Positions 58,224 to 64,000 of a stretch of 64,000 nt of DNA are shown one piece after another. Below the pieces are notes generated by a model. That model had not been told where the DNA came from. It was given only the letters and a program-made list of their open reading frames with translations, and ran no database searches. The translations under genes and the position numbers were made by a program. This DNA is from Amycolatopsis balhimycina FH 1894 (GTDB lineage Bacteria; Actinomycetota; Actinomycetes; Mycobacteriales; Pseudonocardiaceae): positions 2,213,975 to 2,277,974 of the forward strand of contig NZ_KB913037.1 of NCBI RefSeq assembly GCF_000384295.1. Reading direction: 5' to 3'. Positions within the stretch are counted from its first letter, which is position 1. Every line of letters begins with the position of its first letter.

Positions 58224-60659
58224 ATGGACGCCAGTGCAATGACGCCGAGCCAACGAGCGAATGACCTGTTGTCCCGGATGAGCACGCGCGAGAAGACGCA
58301 GCAGCTGTCCGCCGTGATGCCGCACATGCTGCTTGGCCGGGAGGGACTCAGCTCTCCGGCCATGGAGCATCACCTCGGACTCGGGATCGGCCATATCTCC
58401 GGCGTCGCGGGCTTCTCCTCGCCTTCCGAGATCGCTCAAAGGGTCAATGGGATCCAACGCTACCTCGTCGAGCACACCCGGCTCGGGATTCCGGCCATCG
58501 TGCACAACGAGGCACTCAACGGGTTCGTGGCTGCCGGTTACACATCCTTCCCGACCGCCATCGCCCTTGCCGCGACATGGGATCCCGAAGGCGTGGAGGA
58601 CATGGCACGGATCATCCGACGCCAGATGCGATCAGTGGGTGTACTCCAAGCATTGTCTCCCGTACTCGACGTCGCACGGGACGCCCGATGGGGCAGGGTG
58701 CACGAAACGTACGGAGAAGACCCCTATCTCGTTTCGGCACTCGGGGTCGCCTACGTGCAGGGCCTGCAGGGAAACAACCTGCTCGAAGGCGTCATCGCGA
58801 CTGCGAAGCACTTTCTGGGGTACGCCTTGACCGAGGCCGGTCAGAACCAGGCGGTCACTCATCTGGGCAGCCGCGAACTGTACGACGTCTATGCGGCCCC
58901 GTTCGAGGCGGCAGTGCGTCTGGCGGGTCTGGAGAGCGTCATGAATTCCTACTCGGAGATCGACGGCGTCCCGGTGGGGGCGAGCCGGGCGATTCTGACC
59001 GACCTCCTACGCGGCCGCCTTGGTTTCGATGGCACCGTGGTCGCCGACTACAGCGCTGTCGAATGGCTACATACGCGTCAGAGGGTCGCATCTTCTCCGC
59101 AGGACGCGGGCATCCTCGCCCTGGAGGCCGGAGTGGACATCGAACTGCCCTCAGTGGTCAGTTTCGGTCCGGTCCTGGAAGAAGCTGTGGCGGCCGGGCG
59201 CGTACAACGCGAGGTCCTTGATGACGCTGTGCGCCGAGTCCTCATCTCGAAGGCGAAGCTGGGACTGTTCGAAAATCCCTATGTCACTGAGGAACCTATC
59301 GTCCTGCGCGCCATCTCCAGCGAGGGACGGGACCTCTCACGCCGGCTCGCCGACGAGTCCGTCACCCTTCTGAAGAATGACGGAATCCTGCCGATAGCGA
59401 GCGGCACGAAGCGCATCGCCGTGATCGGTCCGCACGCCGACTCGGCGATCGTCAACTTCGCGGCATACACACACCCGGCACACCTCGACATGGTCAAGGC
59501 CCTGATGACCGGCCAATCGACGATGGCAGGCATCGAATCCATGGCCGAAATTCCAGCTGAGCTCAAGGAGCAGATGGCAGCAGAGGCTGCGAAGCTGGCC
59601 GCCCTGGACACCGACGCGCTGGTGCGACATGAGCACGATACGGCCGATCTTGCCCAGGCTGTCCGAGAGGCGATGCCGCAAGCCGATGTGCAGGTGGTCC
59701 GAGGCGTGGGTGTTCTGGAAGACGACCCACAGGACATCGAATCGGCGGTGGCTGCGGCGCGGGAGGCCGATCTCGTGGTTCTCGCGATCGGTGGTCGCGC
59801 AGGATGGTTCGCTCACCGAATCACCGAGGGTGAAGCCACCGACGCCGCCGACATCAGCCTGTCCCGGCCTCAGGTCGAACTCGTGCGAGCCGTTGCCGCC
59901 ACCGGTACGCCCTGTGTCGGTGTGGTCTACCAGGGACGCCCGTACGGCTTGGCCGACGTGGACGACCTGTTGAGCGCACTGGTGATCGCCTACTACCCCG
60001 GCCCGTACGGCCCCCGCGCGATCGCCTCGGTTCTCGCCGGGCTGACCAACCCGAGCGGGAAGCTTCCCTACACCCTTCCGCGCGCCACCGGCCAGGTACC
60101 CATTTATGCGGGGCAAAAACACGGCAGCGGATACCGGCGTGGGCATGTCGAGCAATACCGGGGCTACATGGACCTTCCGACCACTCCCCTCTATTGCTTC
60201 GGGCACGGCCTGAGCTACACGTCCTTCGAGTACGGCGACCTGAAGCCCAGCCGAGCGCAGGTAACCGGTGACGACCATTTGACCATGACGCTGACGGTGT
60301 CGAACACCGGGCAGCGGGCGGGAACAGAAGTCGTGCAACTCTACGCGTCGGTCACCGCACCCCGGCTCACCCGCCCGGCACAACAGCTCATCGGGTTCGC
60401 CCGGGTCGACCTTGCGCCCCAGGCCGCCGCCTCGGTCACCTTCGACGTGGCAATGGCTCAGCTCGGCTACTCGGGCGTGGATGGAAGGTTCGTACTCGAG
60501 CCGGGTCCAGTGGATTTCGTCGCCGGAAGCAGCTCCGAGGATCTGCGCAGTCGCACCCGAATCGAGGTCACCGGGGACCCGGTCGACCTCGAAGGGCGGC
60601 GCGCATTCCTGTCTTCCGTGACCGTCGCCGAGGCGGAGTTGCAGGATGCACAAGGCTGA
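58224..60659 (+). CDS. GH3 glycosidase 4 (xylosidase/glucosidase type)
   Basis: 811 residues, no signal peptide. LSPVLDVARDARWGRVHETYGEDPYLVS, KHFLGYALTEAGQNQ, and nucleophile candidate Asp275 in VVADYSAV (Tyr instead of the usual Trp or Leu after Asp). Alpha/beta sandwich and fibronectin-III-like domain follow, but not the helical tail of the other GH3s. Codons end in A or T more often than in the neighbouring genes, suggesting separate acquisition. ATG after AAGGAGA. Confidence 0.9.
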   Translation: MDASAMTPSQRANDLLSRMSTREKTQQLSAVMPHMLLGREGLSSPAMEHHLGLGIGHISGVAGFSSPSEIAQRVNGIQRYLVEHTRLGIPAIVHNEALNGFVAAGYTSFPTAIALAATWDPEGVEDMARIIRRQMRSVGVLQALSPVLDVARDARWGRVHETYGEDPYLVSALGVAYVQGLQGNNLLEGVIATAKHFLGYALTEAGQNQAVTHLGSRELYDVYAAPFEAAVRLAGLESVMNSYSEIDGVPVGASRAILTDLLRGRLGFDGTVVADYSAVEWLHTRQRVASSPQDAGILALEAGVDIELPSVVSFGPVLEEAVAAGRVQREVLDDAVRRVLISKAKLGLFENPYVTEEPIVLRAISSEGRDLSRRLADESVTLLKNDGILPIASGTKRIAVIGPHADSAIVNFAAYTHPAHLDMVKALMTGQSTMAGIESMAEIPAELKEQMAAEAAKLAALDTDALVRHEHDTADLAQAVREAMPQADVQVVRGVGVLEDDPQDIESAVAAAREADLVVLAIGGRAGWFAHRITEGEATDAADISLSRPQVELVRAVAATGTPCVGVVYQGRPYGLADVDDLLSALVIAYYPGPYGPRAIASVLAGLTNPSGKLPYTLPRATGQVPIYAGQKHGSGYRRGHVEQYRGYMDLPTTPLYCFGHGLSYTSFEYGDLKPSRAQVTGDDHLTMTLTVSNTGQRAGTEVVQLYASVTAPRLTRPAQQLIGFARVDLAPQAAASVTFDVAMAQLGYSGVDGRFVLEPGPVDFVAGSSSEDLRSRTRIEVTGDPVDLEGRRAFLSSVTVAEAELQDAQG

Positions 60660-60723
60660 CCGGCGCACATGGGCAACGGGGCCGCGGGAAGCATTGACCA
60701 CAAGCGACGGAAGGACCAAATTC

Positions 60724-64000
<3,277 letters not shown>

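Overview
The window is GC-rich throughout, uses GTG and TTG starts freely and packs genes with GTGA/ATGA stop-start overlaps. It carries actinomycete-type regulators and IS21 and IS1380 elements. Taken together this suggests a Pseudonocardiaceae-like actinomycete chromosome such as Amycolatopsis; that placement is inference.

Left part (1-14.5 kb): an accessory region in decay. It holds a nitrilase-fold protein divergent from a winged-helix protein, and a DUF1353 gene split by a complete IS21 element (2797-5347, 5-bp duplication CCGGA). A complete IS1380 element follows (5705-7349, 4-bp duplication CTAG), then a sigma-factor-like gene overlapped by an HTH-type regulator. After these comes a graveyard of fragments: a 5'-truncated pentapeptide-repeat gene and a 5'-truncated DUF35 gene meeting head to head, an SDR without its catalytic pair, a frameshifted SDR, a DUF418 remnant, and a response regulator whose two halves now lie in opposite orientations.

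Centre (14.5-40.5 kb): a glycoside uptake and deglycosylation block. A LacI regulator with an SGNH hydrolase, and an alpha/beta hydrolase divergent from a transporter-GH78-GH3-SDR-GH78 operon, are followed by a second LacI regulator divergent from transporter-GH1-GH3-GH2-GH78-GH3. None of the glycosidases shows a signal peptide, and each operon starts with a 12-TM sugar-type transporter. The picture is import of an intact rhamnosylated, glucosylated compound followed by cytoplasmic trimming. Perfect hairpins close both operons (26812-26856, 40459-40501).

Right part (41.2-58 kb): an oxidation and activation block. A nine-gene minus-strand operon (49091 to 41183) encodes an NTF2-like protein, a serine hydrolase, SDRs, an alpha/beta hydrolase, an SMP-30 lactonase and a complete class I P450 system (P450, 2Fe-2S ferredoxin, reductase). 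Beside it lie a crotonase, a HAPMO-like Baeyer-Villiger monooxygenase with an IclR regulator, a TetR regulator, and an operon of VOC protein, SDR, two unequal acyl-CoA dehydrogenases and a family III CoA-transferase. This is the toolkit for oxidising and beta-oxidising a hydrophobic, probably terpenoid or steroid-like aglycone.

58.2-63.8 kb: a second GH3 and a LacZ-type GH2, with less extreme third-position GC, preceded by a perfect copy (GCTAGCACGTGCTAGC) of the palindrome found at the first lacI gene and in front of the first transporter operon. Four such sites across 44 kb tie the island into one probable regulon. A transposase fragment closes the right edge. My overall reading is a catabolic island for a plant rhamnosyl glycoside (saponin-like) whose sugar and aglycone genes are physically and probably regulatorily joined. 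The substrate itself cannot be read from the sequence.
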